Source: Persicaria tinctoria
Taxonomy: Eukaryota; Streptophyta; Magnoliopsida; Caryophyllales; Polygonaceae
DNA length: 64,000 bases
Assembly (NCBI GenBank): GCA_037127255.1
Contig: JBANSL010000017.1
Span: forward strand, 65,703,857 to 65,767,856
Reading direction: 5' to 3'
The translations under genes were made by a program, and so were the position numbers. Below the pieces are notes generated by a model. That model did no database searches and was not told where the DNA came from. It saw only the letters and a program-made list of their open reading frames with translations. Positions 52,153 to 63,734 of this stretch are shown here, piece after piece (positions within the stretch are counted from its first letter, which is position 1; each line of letters starts with the position of its first letter).

Positions 52153-52512
52153 ATTTAATATGAGTTTTTTTTTTATAAGGTTTGAATTCGAGAGCCAGAC
52201 AGATCTGACCCTCGAGTGACCGACAAAGTCGGTAGACGGTGAACCGTCAAACATACGACCTAAAAAAGAAGTTGCAAAACAAACAGTGGCAAACAACATA
52301 TCTAAGGGATCAAAAGAACCTAATCCAAAACCGTTGGGAACAACGTAGATTACAACCCGACGCCAAGCGCCACCAAGCGCTGATACCGCTGGCCAGCGGT
52401 ACGGGGAAATAGGGTTGAAAGTGCTATGACTCCCAACAGGTCGGCTAAGCACAAAGACCTGCCGACCACATCACCAGCCAAAGGGAGCAGGGCAGACAAC
52501 CGAGTCCCGGAG

Positions 52513-52714
52513 TAATAGCGTATGTCTTACCCAGTCAAAGTAGTTGTTATTAGTTCCTAATTTTCTGCATTTCAATTTACTCCACACTCCTTGTAATCCC
52601 TTGTTTATAGGGCCTCATAGTTAGCTTTAGCCGCTGTACTTGTAATATATATTGTACTCTCTAGTTGAATGAAATTACACAGAGCAATTCATCTCAATTA
52701 CAATCGTGCTCACA
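52513..52714 (+). repeat. 5' LTR of the young copia
   Basis: Begins TAATAGCGTATG (TA rather than the usual TG) and ends GTGCTCACA. Confidence 0.93.
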
Positions 52715-52726
52715 TGGTATCGGAGC
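52715..52726 (+). other. Primer binding site of the young copia
   Basis: TGGTATCGGAGC, one base different from the usual TGGTATCAGAGC initiator-Met site. Confidence 0.85.
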
Positions 52727-52771
52727 CCTGATTTTTTTTTCCAACGTCGCTCCTTTCCTTCTTCTCTTTCG

Positions 52772-55700
52772 ATGGCTCAAAACACTACCCAACACTTGCT
52801 TCTTGCAGCAGGTGGCCCCAACTCCAATCTCTCTTTCCAGATCCCTAGCATCAGTTTCAAATTAGATAGGGAGAATTACTCCCTTTGGAAAACCACCATC
52901 ATGTCTGCGCTCGAGACCTTCGATCTCGAAGCCTTTGTCCTCTCCCCGACTCCATCGTCGGAGACCATTCCGAATCCGAACGCTACCCTTCCTGCTCTTC
53001 CCAATCCAGATTATGCACTTTGGAAGAAGAAAGATCGATTTGTTCTGTTGTGGATTAAGTCCACGTTGTCTAAACGGGCCCTTGCTCTTGTGGCTCGTTC
53101 CACCTCCTCACACTCAGCCTGGTCTACGCTCGAGCGCACCTTTCAGGCGCAGTCCAGGGCTCGCCGAATGTCGATGAAGCTTCAACTTCAATCGATGTCC
53201 AAAGGTGCTCTATCTATGGCTGACTATATCGAGAAGAAGAGGGCCCTCGCTGATGCCCTGGCTGAGGATCTTCAGCCAATCTCCGACGAGGACCTTATGG
53301 GTAATATCCTTCACGGCCTGGACTCCTCCTACAGTGCCTTCACCACCTCATTCATGATGCACTCTGCCGATGTCACCGTCGATGATCTTGTTGGTCTACT
53401 GCTTCAAGAGGAGGACAGATTGGCCCGAGACTTTGCTCGACAGACTGCTTCCCAACCCCTCTCGGCGCCCCTGATCCCGGAATTACCATCGGCCAATGTT
53501 GCATCTCGTCATCCTGCGCGCTCCTCAGGCCCTCGCCATCAGGATTCTCGCAATTCAGAGACCCGCACCACCCGCTCCTCTGACCCTGACAATCGCCGGC
53601 GTCGACCCCACTGTCAGTTGTGCAGCCGTCCGGGTCACGAGGCCATCGATTGTTGGCAGAGGGGGAATCAGGTTGACTTTCCTTCCCGTCGTCCCAATCC
53701 CCGCGATCCGATAAAGCAAGCCAATGTCGCTGAGCACAACAGTCCATCCGCCATAGACCCTACCTGGTACTTCGACACCGGGGCCACGGATCATGTCTCT
53801 CCGGACCTTCGCAAGCTCACAATCTCGGATGATTATTCAGGCCCCGACAAGCTTCAAGTCGGGAACGGTAACCACTTGTCTATTTCGCATATTGGATCGT
53901 GTTATATTCATAATCTCAAGTTGCCTAACGTTCTGGTTGTTCCCCGCCTTACCAAAAATTTAATTAGCGTTCTCCAATTATGCCGGGATAATCAAGTTAT
54001 GATGGAATTTTGGCCTAATTTTTGTCGTGTCAAGACTTTTCAGGGTCGGCTTCTGCTCCAAGGAACCGTTGAAAATGGCCTTTATCGGTTGCCCTCTCCT
54101 TCCAGCGCCCCCACCACACCTACCGCCCTCTCCAGCACTCGCACTTCCCTCCACTGGTGGCACTGCAGATTGGGACATCCTCATGAATCCATTCTCCGGC
54201 GATTAGTCTCAAAATTTCAGCTTCCTATCAATACGAATAAATTTCCGAACATTTGTGACTCTTGTCAGTTAGGCAAGAGCCGCCGTTTGCATCTTCCTCC
54301 TGCACATGTTGCTTCCCCCAAACCTTTTGATTTGGTGTATTCCGATGTTTGGGGACCATCCCCGACACTCTCATTGAATGGCAATCGTTATTTTCTTTTG
54401 TTTGTTGATGACTGCACTAAATTTACTTGGATATACTTTCTATCTCACAAATCGCAGGTTCTTCAATCATTTGTTCAATTTCGCACGATGATTCAAACTC
54501 AATTTCAATGTGAGATTCAAAGCCTCCAAACCGATTGGGGTGGCGAGTTTCGCAATGTCTCATCCCTCATTCGTTCCCTTGGGATAATACATCGCGTCTC
54601 TTGCCCCTATACTCAAGAGCAAAATGGTGCAGTTGAACGCCGCAATAGAACCATTGTCGAAAAAGGCCTTACCCTCTTAGCCCAGTCTTCCCTCCCGAAA
54701 ATTTTTTGGGAACATGCCTTCAAAACTGTGACCTACCTCCACAATCGCACCATCTCCCCAATCTTAAATTTCACCTCCTCTTACCAACTTCTATACAAGA
54801 AGGAACCTGATTACGGCTTCTTAAAGACATTCGGTTGCCTTTGCTATCCTTTCCTCCGCCCCTACAATTCAACCAAAATGTACTTCCGTACTCTCCCTTG
54901 CACTTTCATCGGATACAGTCCGAATCACAAAGGATACCTTTGCTTTCACAAAGACACTTCTCGTCTATATATATCACGTCATGTGGTATTTAATGAAGAG
55001 GTTTTCCCATATGCAGTGCTCCCCTCCACTTGCTCATGCCCTTCACCTTCATCGCCTCCCATCCCCGTCACACCTTCCCTCCTTGGTCTTGCCACAAACC
55101 CGGTTGAGCCCCCGCCGACCACACCCCATCAGTCATCTCCGGCGAGCAGCATCTCCACACCTTGACACACCCCAACAGCCGTCCCTCCCTCACCACGTTA
55201 CCAGCAACACACGGTGAGCTCCCGAGCCAAACAACCTGCAACCATTGCCACGCCTAGCTACTTTCGCCCTGCCTCCAACACCACCCATCCAATGACGACC
55301 CGAGCTCGCTCCGATAGTCTCAAACCCAAGAACTTCTCAGCCACCATCACTCCCCCTCCTACAGTTGAGCCGAAATCAGTTTCACAAGCCTTAAAACTAG
55401 AATGTTGGCGACTTGCGATGAAAGAGGAATACGATGCTTTAATGCGAAATAACACTTGGTCTATTGTTCCCCGTCCTCGACACTCTAACCTTGTTGGTTG
55501 CAAGTGGATTTTCAGGATAAAGAAGAACTTGGATGGCTCGATCCAACGGTACAAGGCTCGGCTTGTCGCAAAAGGGTTTAACCAAGAAGAGGGTGTTGAT
55601 TTCTTCGACACATTCAGCCCGGTGATTCGACCAACAACAATTCGGCTTGTCCTCTCCTTGGCTCTCTCATATGGTTGGCATATCAAGCAGCTTGACATCA

Positions 55701-56908
55701 ACAACGCCTTCCTCAATGGCGAGTTATCGGAGGTTGTCTATATGGAGCAACCAAAAGGATTTGAGGATCCGACTCACCCGACCCATGTCTGTCGACTGCA
55801 CAAGGCTCTCTACGGTCTAAAACAGGCTCCTCGAGCATGGTTTACCAAGCTCAAATCATACCTTGTCCGGACCGGTTTTCGGGCGTGTCAATCCGACACC
55901 TCTCTGTTTGTCCACAAGTCCTCGACTGCCATTATCTATGTCCTAGTCTATGTGGATGATTTAATCATCACTGGCAACAACCATGATCTTATCCGAGCCT
56001 TTACTGCAAACCTTAATCGCACCTTTGCCCTTAAGGATCTTGGTGATCTCCACCATTTTCTTGGCTTACAAATCATCAAATCACCCACCGGTTTAACCCT
56101 CTCTCAGACCAGCTACATTCGTGACATTCTCTTCAAGAGCAATATGTCTGACTCCAAACCCATAGCCACTCCGGCTGATCCTTCCACCCGCCTGTGCACT
56201 CAAGGTGAACCCTTCATGGACCCTACTTTGTATCGCCGAACCGTTGGCTCACTCCAGTATGCCACCATCACCCGTCCGGACATATCCTTCGCAGTAAACC
56301 GCGTATGTCAGTTTATGCAGTCCCCTACAACTCTTCACTGGCAGGCAGTGAAACGTATCCTTCGGTACTTGAATGGCACCCTCAATCACACATTACACTT
56401 CCGTCCAACCTCGGCTGGTTCTGTCCTTGCCTACTCCGACGCGGGCTGGCTATCCGACCTCGACGACAGTCGCTCCCAATATGGCTTCGCAGTTTTCCAT
56501 GGAAGCAATTTGATAAGCTGGACGTCAAAGAAGCAGAAGGTTGTTGCTCGTTCAAGCACCGAGGCGGAATATCGAGCTCTTGCCTACACCGCTGCCGAGC
56601 TTATGTGGCTGCATCAACTCCTCCGTGATCTGCACATCCAGGTTCATTCCGCTCCCACAATCCTGTGTGACAATGTTGGAGCTACATTTATGTGTAAGAA
56701 TCCCGTCATAAGCTCCCGGTCGAAACATATCCGCCTGGATTTCCACTTCGTTCGAGAGCAATTGGAGTCCGGTGATCTGAAGATTGGTCGTGTCTCTTCC
56801 GTTGATCAATTGGCTGACATCTTCACCAAACCCCTGCACAAGGACCGCCTGTCCATTCTTCGATCCAAGCTCCAAGTTCGCCCCGCTCTTGGGCTTGCCG
56901 GGGGGTAA
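52772..56908 (+). pseudogene. Copia gag-pol with a single in-frame stop
   Basis: The frame starts at ATG 52772 (MAQNTTQHLLLAAGG), just downstream of the primer site. Gag contains a zinc knuckle CQLCSRPGHEAIDC (53608-53649). Protease FDTGATDHVS lies at about 53773; pre-integrase LGHPHE and CDSCQLGKSRR follow. Integrase has SDVWGP, QTDWGGEF and AVERRNR (D, D, E). RT has YVDDLIITGNN (about 55951); RNase H has ARSSTEAEYRA and ends with ADIFTKPLHKDR. The only interruption is TGA at 55163-55165 in the linker between integrase and RT; the frame continues unchanged afterwards. The final TAA (56906-56908) is formed by the first three bases of the 3' LTR. One stop may have arisen after insertion or be a read-through signal; the first is simpler. 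Confidence 0.93.
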
Positions 56909-57107
56909 TAGCGTATGTCTTACCCAGTCAAAGTAGTTGTTATTAGTTCCTAATTTTCTGCATTTCAATTTACTCCACACTCCTTGTAATCCCTTGTTTA
57001 TAGGGCCTCATAGTTAGCTTTAGCTGCTGTACTTGTAATATATATTGTACTCTCTAGTTGAATGAAATTACACAGAGCAATTCATCTCAATTACAATCGT
57101 GCTCACA
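56906..57107 (+). repeat. 3' LTR of the young copia
   Basis: 202 bases, identical to the 5' LTR except AGCTGCTG for AGCCGCTG. Confidence 0.93.
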
Positions 57108-57824
57108 CGGAGGTAGTGACGTCGGATGCCCACCGAGAGTCGCAAGGCTGAAACTAGATCCGGTTATAGACGACAGCCAAATCTCAAACAGGGGGAGGAA
57201 GGCCCGAGTCCCCGAGACGAGCCCCATCGGCGCCACCGAAAGAAATCAGGACCAAGGAAGAGGAATTAGCAGGTACCCAAGGAAGAGGGCGAAGAGGACA
57301 GGGTGAAGCGAAAACCGAAACCCCACCCCAAACCAACCACCATACAACCAGATGCAGATAACCCGAGGTCCAAGAAAGAGGAGGAAGAAGACAAGGGGAT
57401 CGAAAAACCCGAAAGCCCCAAACCCAATCCCACCACACCCGACCAGAAGGGATTCAAAAGCCCCAAAATATAAGGAGGATACAAGGATGAAGGGAGGAGG
57501 AGAACCGAGGGCGGTGACAGAAGCGGAAGAGCCGCCAAACGCACAAGGGCAAACTCCATAGAAAGGGAGGCAAAACAACCCAAAAACCATAGAAAAGTCG
57601 GATGAACACCAAACTGAAGTAGGAAGTTTGAGAACATTCTATCAGAAACGAGAGGAAACTAGAGGAGAAAGGGGTACGAGACCCGGGTTAAGATGGCTGA
57701 AGCCGATGCAGTGGCAGCTGAAGGCGATGTAGTCGTGGCCGAGGCCGAGTTTTGGCTCCTCCTTCTAGAGAGAGGAGGATTTAATATGAGTTTTTTTTTT
57801 TTTTTTTTGGAAGCAAGATAAGAA

Positions 57825-60800
57825 TTAGGAGGTCCGCCGACGAGCCGGCTTCTTTCCTAGAGCGTCCGAGCGGACGAGAACCCGAAGTTCTGGATCAGTG
57901 ACCAAGCTATCATCGGCAGGGATGCAGTACGCCAGACGGGCAATCCTGTCAGCAACTGCATTCGAGTCCCTGAAAACATGACGAATAGCAACATTAGAAA
58001 TGAAATTCAGATGTAAAATAGTATCGGCCATCAGCAGCTCGATATTCCAAGGGCACGACCAATCCCCCAGGAGAGCCTTAATGACGACCAGACAGTCACC
58101 CTCTATTAGGAGATTATGAATACCTAGGTTTCTTGCCCTCGCAACACCCATGTGAAGACCTAAAGCCTCAGCGAACACCGCCGAGGTGTTATTACAAGTG
58201 CCCGATCCGAGCGAGAAAACTTGGCCAAGGTGATCGCGAATGACGAAGCCATACGAACCAGAACCAGACGCACAGTGTGAGCCGTCAAAATTGAGTTTGT
58301 GATGGCCCTGTGGCGGCTTCACCCATGGATGATCTTTGTACTTTGTAGTTCTTGTTATAGCGGAGATGTTATTTCGACTCCTCGATGTGAAGTTCGAAGA
58401 TATAGCGTGCGTGGTGCCACTATCCAAGCGATCCGCCCAAGTCCTCTTGCTGGAGTTACAAAATAGAGTAATAGCCTGACACGAAGTCGAATTGGTGTGT
58501 TGAAACACCAGCTGGTTCCTGAAGAACCATAGGCCCCACCAAGCGAAAGCCAGATTATTTAGGACCTTCGTTCCGACCGAATTATGAATCCTATTAAGGA
58601 TGGAGTTAGGTGTAGTAGTAGAGTCTGAGCCATGATTGCTCGGGAAAGCGATTCGTAGTTCTGCCATAACAGATTTAGTCATGGGGCATCCTAAGAGCAG
58701 GTGAAAGATAGTCTCCGCAGAACAACCGCAAAAACAGCAACCCGACGGGACCGCAATATGTGAACGCTGTAGGCGGTCAGAAGTAGGCAGACCGTCACAA
58801 GCTATCTTCCAAAGGAAATGTTTAATTTTATGAGGAATGTCGAGCTTCCAAAGCCAATGACAATCGAAACGAGGATCCCCCATGTGCATCGGGATGATTT
58901 GAGTTGCCGAGCTAGTTGAGAACCAGTCGTCCCTACTAGGACCCCAATAGAGTCTATCAGTGAAATTGTTATCTGGAAGTTTGATATCGCTTATATTTTT
59001 TATGGTAGTCGGGGTGAGAAAACCCTGTAACTCTAGGTTTAGAGCGTCAGTGTCCCATTTATTGTCATTTGTGATGAAGTTATCTACAGACCAAGTAGCT
59101 GTCGAACCAATGACTGGTGCAAGAGCAGAGTGAAGTAAAGGAGTGCTGAGAGCCCAATTGTCCGTCCAGAACTTAACCGACTGACCATTCCCTATCGACC
59201 AACGCAGTCCTGGCTTGAACATATGCCTTATGGCCACTAATTTCGACCACTGCCACGAGGTGTTGCCTTTCCTTGTGTAATCCATCAGCATATCTCCTTT
59301 TAGGTATTTTGCCGAGATAACCCTAACCCAGATATTGGAAGGCTCCGCAATAATTTTCCACAATAATTTCATTTGTAATGCTATGTTCATAGTCTCAGCC
59401 CTGTAGATACCCAAACCACCAGACAAGGTATCGGAGCAGATTTTGTCCCAAATTACTAGTGGAGTAGCATTCGGACCCTTGTTCCAGAAGAATTGTCTGT
59501 ATACTTTATCAAGCTCATGCAAAATCGAAGCGGGCAGCATGAAAGCCTGCATGATGAAGAGCGGTTGTGCGCTTAGATTGGACTTAATGAGCACTTTACG
59601 ACCCTCAGTCGACAGAGAGGAGGCCTTCCATTTGGTCAATTGTTGTCTAGCTTTGAGGATAACATCTGCGAAGGTATCGCGATTAACTCTTCCGTTTATG
59701 ATCGGACATCCCAGATATTTTTCTAGGTTATTTGTTTGGGGGATACCCAGTGTTGAAGACACCGTGTTAATAGCAGTTGTTGAAGTGGCTGCTGAAACTT
59801 GAAAACTTGATTTGCATAGGTTTACTTTCTGTCCGGAGATAAGACAGAAACGTTGGATTGTGTTCTCTAGATTGGTACAAGTAGTCATGTTTGCTTTTCC
59901 AAAAAGCATAATATCATCTGCGAATGCCAGAAACGGGATTCTAACACCCCCCCCCCCCTTCCAAGCCTGAAACCAAGATCTTTGGAAGCTTCTGCCTTGT
60001 GATGTAGAGTTCGTGCTAGCACCTCTGTTGTGAGGATGAAGAGGAAAGGGGAGAGAGGGTCCCCTTTCCTCAAGCCCCTTGAAGGTATAAAGGGAGTCGA
60101 TGGTTCATCGTTTATTAGAACAGAATAAGAAACAGTTTGGACACATTCTTTGATCCAAAGAATGAACTTCTCATCAAAGCCGAACTTCTGAAGTACAGCG
60201 AAAAGAAAGGGCCACTCGATCCTGTCATACGCTTTTTCCATATCCAGCTTGATAGCCATGTAGCCGCATTTAGCTTTGGAGATTCTGAATGAATGAAAAA
60301 TTTCATGTGCAATCAGAATGTTGTCCTGGATTGACCTGCCTTTGGTGAACGCACTTTGTGCGCACTTTGTAGAGGGTGTATTAGCCTATCAAAAATCCTT
60401 GATAATCTGTTGGTCAGAATTTTAGAGATAATATTATAGACAGTAGAGCATAGGCTGATTGGTCTGAAATGGTTAACAGTTTCAGGATTATCAATTTTTT
60501 GGATCAGGGTAATGAAAGTGTGGTTTATCTGTCTTAGCATTTTTCCGGACTGGAAGAAGGCCTTAACCGCCTTTATAACGGATGGGCCAACGATATCCCA
60601 GTAAGTTTGATAGAAACCAGCTGGCATCCCGTCCGGGCCCGGTGCCTTGTCGGCTTTAATGGAGAACAGTGCGTTCTTTATCTCTCCATTAGTCACTGCA
60701 GTGGTAAGGATGGCATTATCATCCACCGAGATCTCATTTCCAATGACGTCAAGATCTGTAGTGAAGTTAATACTATGGTTATAGGATGATCGAAAACGGG

Positions 60801-62025
60801 TCGTAAAGCATGAGGCAAACTCATTTCTAATTAAGTTGTTATCAGTAAGGTGTAAACCCGCTTCTGAAATAAAGTGTTTGATGGTTTTCTTTCCCCGCTT
60901 AGCAGAGGCTATTCGGTGGAAATAAGCTGAGTTTGTGTCATTCAGTTTTGCGTGTTTTAGTTTTGCTCTTTGACTCCAATACCGCCTCTGGAAGTCGAGC
61001 ATTCTTTCCCTTTTGTTCTGTAGTCTGTTGTGTCGTAAAGCAATGTCCTGTCTGTGGCCTGTAATTAAAATCTGTTGCAATCGAAGGATTTCTTCATCGG
61101 TCTGATAGATCTGTTTGTGAATGTTATTGAAGGTTCGCTTGTGCCATTTTTTAGCCAATTTTTTTAATAGAGTCGTTTTCTTAACCAACTTAAACAAGTT
61201 GGAACCGTGAGTGTTATCTCTCCAGGCTTGTCTTACAATATTTGTGAACTCTGGTTTGGTCGTCCAAGCTAGTTCAAAGCGGAATGGTTTCTTGTGGAGA
61301 TGTGTCGGAGATCGTAGATCGATGGAGATCGGGGCGTGATCCGAAGATGTGAAGGGGTGAATCTTGACCCGTAGGCCGTCGTACGCGGACATGACCTCAC
61401 TTTGTGCGAGCAAACGGTCGAGTTTGGTGTAGGTGTTATTTATGGAACCAGTCTTCTTTCGTTGCCAGGTATAGTTGCCCCCGTGTGTGGGGACATCTTG
61501 GAGAAGGAGGTTGTTTTTAACTTCTTGGAGCCGTAGGAAACGACTCGGAGCCGGGGTAATTCCCCCCAATTTATCAGCTGGGATTGCAATCTCGTTGAGA
61601 TCACCGAGGATACAGAACGGTAATACTAAATTTGAAGCATACTGGGAAAGGGACTCCCAGAATGGATCCTTTGAGGCCCTGTCAGGAGGAGCATATACAA
61701 AGATAAAAGCAAATGTTTTGTTCAAGCTGTTGTCCTGATAGTTAATATGTATAAATCTGTGATTAACAGAGACGAGGTTTATGTCACCCTCGTTTGATGG
61801 GAGGTCCTTCCAAAGCAGACAGATTCCACCCGAGAAGTCAATGGCCGGGTCGAAGGCGATGTTCGAGAAGCCGCATTTTTTCCATGAGTAGTCCGGTGGA
61901 GGTTTATTGGTTTTGGTCTCAATGAGAGCTAGGATATTGATATAGTTATTCCTGCAGAACAGTTCCGTATTTGTCCAAAAATTACGCCTTTTTAGGCCAC
62001 GACAATTCCATGAACAGATATTCAT
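57825..62025 (-). pseudogene. L1 ORF2: endonuclease, reverse transcriptase, zf-RVT, RNase H (two frameshifts)
   Basis: The likely start is MNICSWNCRGLKR at 62025. The AP-endonuclease shows WNCRG, LALIETK, ILGDLNE and SSDHAPISID. RT shows KAPGPDGMPAGFY, FRPISLCSTVYN, AIKLDMEKAYDRIEW, GLRKGDPLSPFLF and AFADDIMLF. Then come a zinc motif (CCFCGCSAETIFHLLLGC) and an RNase H-like domain (NFDGSHC, AEALG, IEGDCLVVIKALL, HVFRDSNAVADRIA). An 11-base tandem duplication of ACAAAGTGCGC at about 60345-60366 shifts the frame before the RT core. A 12-base G run (minus strand, 59947-59958) shifts it back just before FADD. No in-frame stop codon is needed elsewhere. ORF2 proteins nick DNA and reverse-transcribe their RNA at the nick. 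Confidence 0.93.
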
Positions 62026-63734
62026 ATAAAACCTTTTTGGAAGCGAGATTGTTTGATAATTGCAAGGAGAATTGCATGAATATGGCCTTGGTGAAGGTAG
62101 GTGGCAGTGTGAATGCCGACGAATGCACTTGTATTTGTGAGTGATTGTAGTCTTATTTTGCCGATAGCAACCTGCGATGTCGAAGTGAAAGTGGAAAACC
62201 ACTTAAGCGGCAAGACAACCTCCATAGCGTGAACCTCCTTTTTTAAAGGTTCAAAGTGGTAATAAGATTGAAATGTGTGACAAATCCAAAGCAATATATA
62301 ATAGTAATTTGAGTAATTACAGATGAAAGAGTAGTGTATATACTCAAAACAAGGTATAACAATTGTGGATTGATTATGAGAATAGGTAATTAGAGGCGCA
62401 ATTAGAGGCGCAATTGTGGATTGATTTTTTCTTTTGTAACCAAAAGGTAGGCAGACATAAGTTTTGAAATCAAGTATGAGCTTATATCTATGGTGATTAT
62501 GTGAATCATAATAACGGGAGTACAGTGTGGTGAAAATAGATAGTGTTTGGAAGTAACCTCCATTCATCCATGTGTAAGTAGTGTAATAGAGTTGGACCCT
62601 GTGATAGGCATAAAACATTAAGTTTGGAAAATACAAACAATTCGAAGGAGAGGTACAGTTTAATGTTGATTGATCAACACTGGTGCCAAGCACCCGTAAT
62701 TGTGTGATTTGTGACCAATTGTTTTTTAAGGCCTTGTAGGGCTTTGTCGATCTCAGAAGATCGGTTGACGGGTTATTGTGAGTTGGTATTATCAAGTACT
62801 CCCGGATAGGGGTGGAAGTCCCACGTTCTAAACCCAAGCAGAGGCAACCGATCAGGCCCATCGCACACCCGCCGCTGCAGCAAAACGCAACAGCACCCAG
62901 AACCCTGCAGCAAGGACAAAAACCAAGCCGAAACGGCCGTAAATGTGTGTTTTGGGACCAATTGTGTTTTAAGGCCTTGTATGGCATTGTCGATCTCAAA
63001 AGGTCGAGTGACGGGTCATTGTGACTTAGTATAATCGAGTAGACTCTGCTCGAGATGGAAGACCAGCATTTCAGCCCCATCAAGAAGCATACGAGCATGC
63101 CCGAAGAACACCAGCAGCTGCAGCAAGAAGCAAAATCAACCAAAACAGCGCCCTGAACCCTGCAGCAAGGACAAAAACCAAGCCGAAACGAGTACAAATT
63201 CCAACAAAACAATACAAGGCAAGTAAAAGCATAAGTAATAGCCTGAAGGTAAGCCAGATAAGACATCAGAGTAGACAAGCAAGCATTTATACACCCCATT
63301 AGGTGTTTCATAAAGGCCTTGTAAGGCTTTGAAAATCCATAGATCTTATTTAAAGAGGCTTGTGAGCCATTGTTCGAAAAAAGAAGTGTCCAAAAGATAG
63401 TACGACAGCTGCACAGGCAAGCCAAGAAGCACACACCAAGTGCCAAGCAGCAAGTCAAACAGCCGCAGAAACCAACACCAAGGAGCACCACAACTGGCCA
63501 GCCACAGATGCAACAGCGAGCACCGCCAACACCAGCAACACGGGCGGACCTCCTGCACACAAAAATAGGCAAACAACAGAGAGCGCAAAAACCACTAGAG
63601 ATCGAGTGAGAATAAAGAAACCAACTAAAGACAAGGGTAGATTGTAAGGTAGAAAGGATTAAAACCAAGTTAGAAGTAGGAAATTGATAAAGTTTAAAAA
63701 TTGAAGTTATGAAAAGCGCAAGAGCAAAGCACAC
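62022..63734 (-). CDS. Unidentified long ORF upstream of L1 ORF2, with in-frame repeats
   Basis: This frame is open for 570 codons from a possible GTG at 63734; the first ATG in frame is at 63311 (429 codons). It ends TGA at 62024-62022, overlapping the ORF2 ATG (62025-62023) as ATGA. The product is rich in Cys, Leu, Ser and Tyr. It repeats GFCPCCRV and the LLRSTMPYKALKHNWSQ / LLRSTKPYKALKNNWSQ motif, with a weaker SKPYKAFMKH copy. The typical plant L1 ORF1 hallmarks (DUF4283 and a CCHC knuckle) are not visible. Known function: none. It may be an unusual ORF1, or an untranslated 5' region that happens to be open. The spacing of repeats in multiples of three favours past coding constraint. Confidence 0.4.
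   Translation of the reverse strand: MCFALALFITSIFKLYQFPTSNLVLILSTLQSTLVFSWFLYSHSISSGFCALCCLPIFVCRRSARVAGVGGARCCICGWPVVVLLGVGFCGCLTCCLALGVCFLACLCSCRTIFWTLLFSNNGSQASLNKIYGFSKPYKAFMKHLMGCINACLSTLMSYLAYLQAITYAFTCLVLFCWNLYSFRLGFCPCCRVQGAVLVDFASCCSCWCSSGMLVCFLMGLKCWSSISSRVYSIILSHNDPSLDLLRSTMPYKALKHNWSQNTHLRPFRLGFCPCCRVLGAVAFCCSGGCAMGLIGCLCLGLERGTSTPIREYLIIPTHNNPSTDLLRSTKPYKALKNNWSQITQLRVLGTSVDQSTLNCTSPSNCLYFPNLMFYAYHRVQLYYTTYTWMNGGYFQTLSIFTTLYSRYYDSHNHHRYKLILDFKTYVCLPFGYKRKNQSTIAPLIAPLITYSHNQSTIVIPCFEYIHYSFICNYSNYYYILLWICHTFQSYYHFEPLKKEVHAMEVVLPLKWFSTFTSTSQVAIGKIRLQSLTNTSAFVGIHTATYLHQGHIHAILLAIIKQSRFQKGFI
62700..63560 (-). repeat. Tandem repeats of about 250 bases in the LINE 5' region
   Basis: Three copies share AAGGCCTTGTRKGGC (starts 62728, 62971 and 63313 on the plus strand). 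The first two also share CCCTGCAGCAAGGACAAAAA (62903 and 63158). Offsets are 243, 342 and 255 bases, all multiples of three. The third copy is diverged. Confidence 0.8.

Larger units (their letters stand above)
52513..57107 (+). mobile_element. Young, nearly intact Ty1-copia retrotransposon, 4.6 kb
   Basis: LTRs of 202 bases at 52513-52714 and 56906-57107 differ by one transition. Target duplication CGGAG at 52508-52512 and 57108-57112. Primer site TGGTATCGGAGC follows the 5' LTR; a GCCGGGGGG purine tract precedes the 3' LTR. Short LTRs and total length fit the Ale/Retrofit group, but that lineage call is inference. Confidence 0.95.
52165..57778 (-). mobile_element. GC-rich non-autonomous retroposon, copy A, split by a copia
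   Basis: It reads on the minus strand with its A tail (T run) at about 52165-52174. ATTTAATATGAG plus T run occurs at 52153-52174 and again at 57779-57808, marking the target duplication. The element parts are 52175-52512 and 57108-57778, about 1.0 kb without the copia. The tail (GACGGTTCACCGTCTACCGA on the minus strand) is shared with copy G. It was inserted at the border of the LINE A tail that follows. No coding sequence. Confidence 0.75.

Noticed and set aside
55163..55165. Programmed read-through at the copia TGA
   Set aside because: Copia elements normally use one continuous frame; a single recent mutation is simpler. Kept only as a remote possibility.
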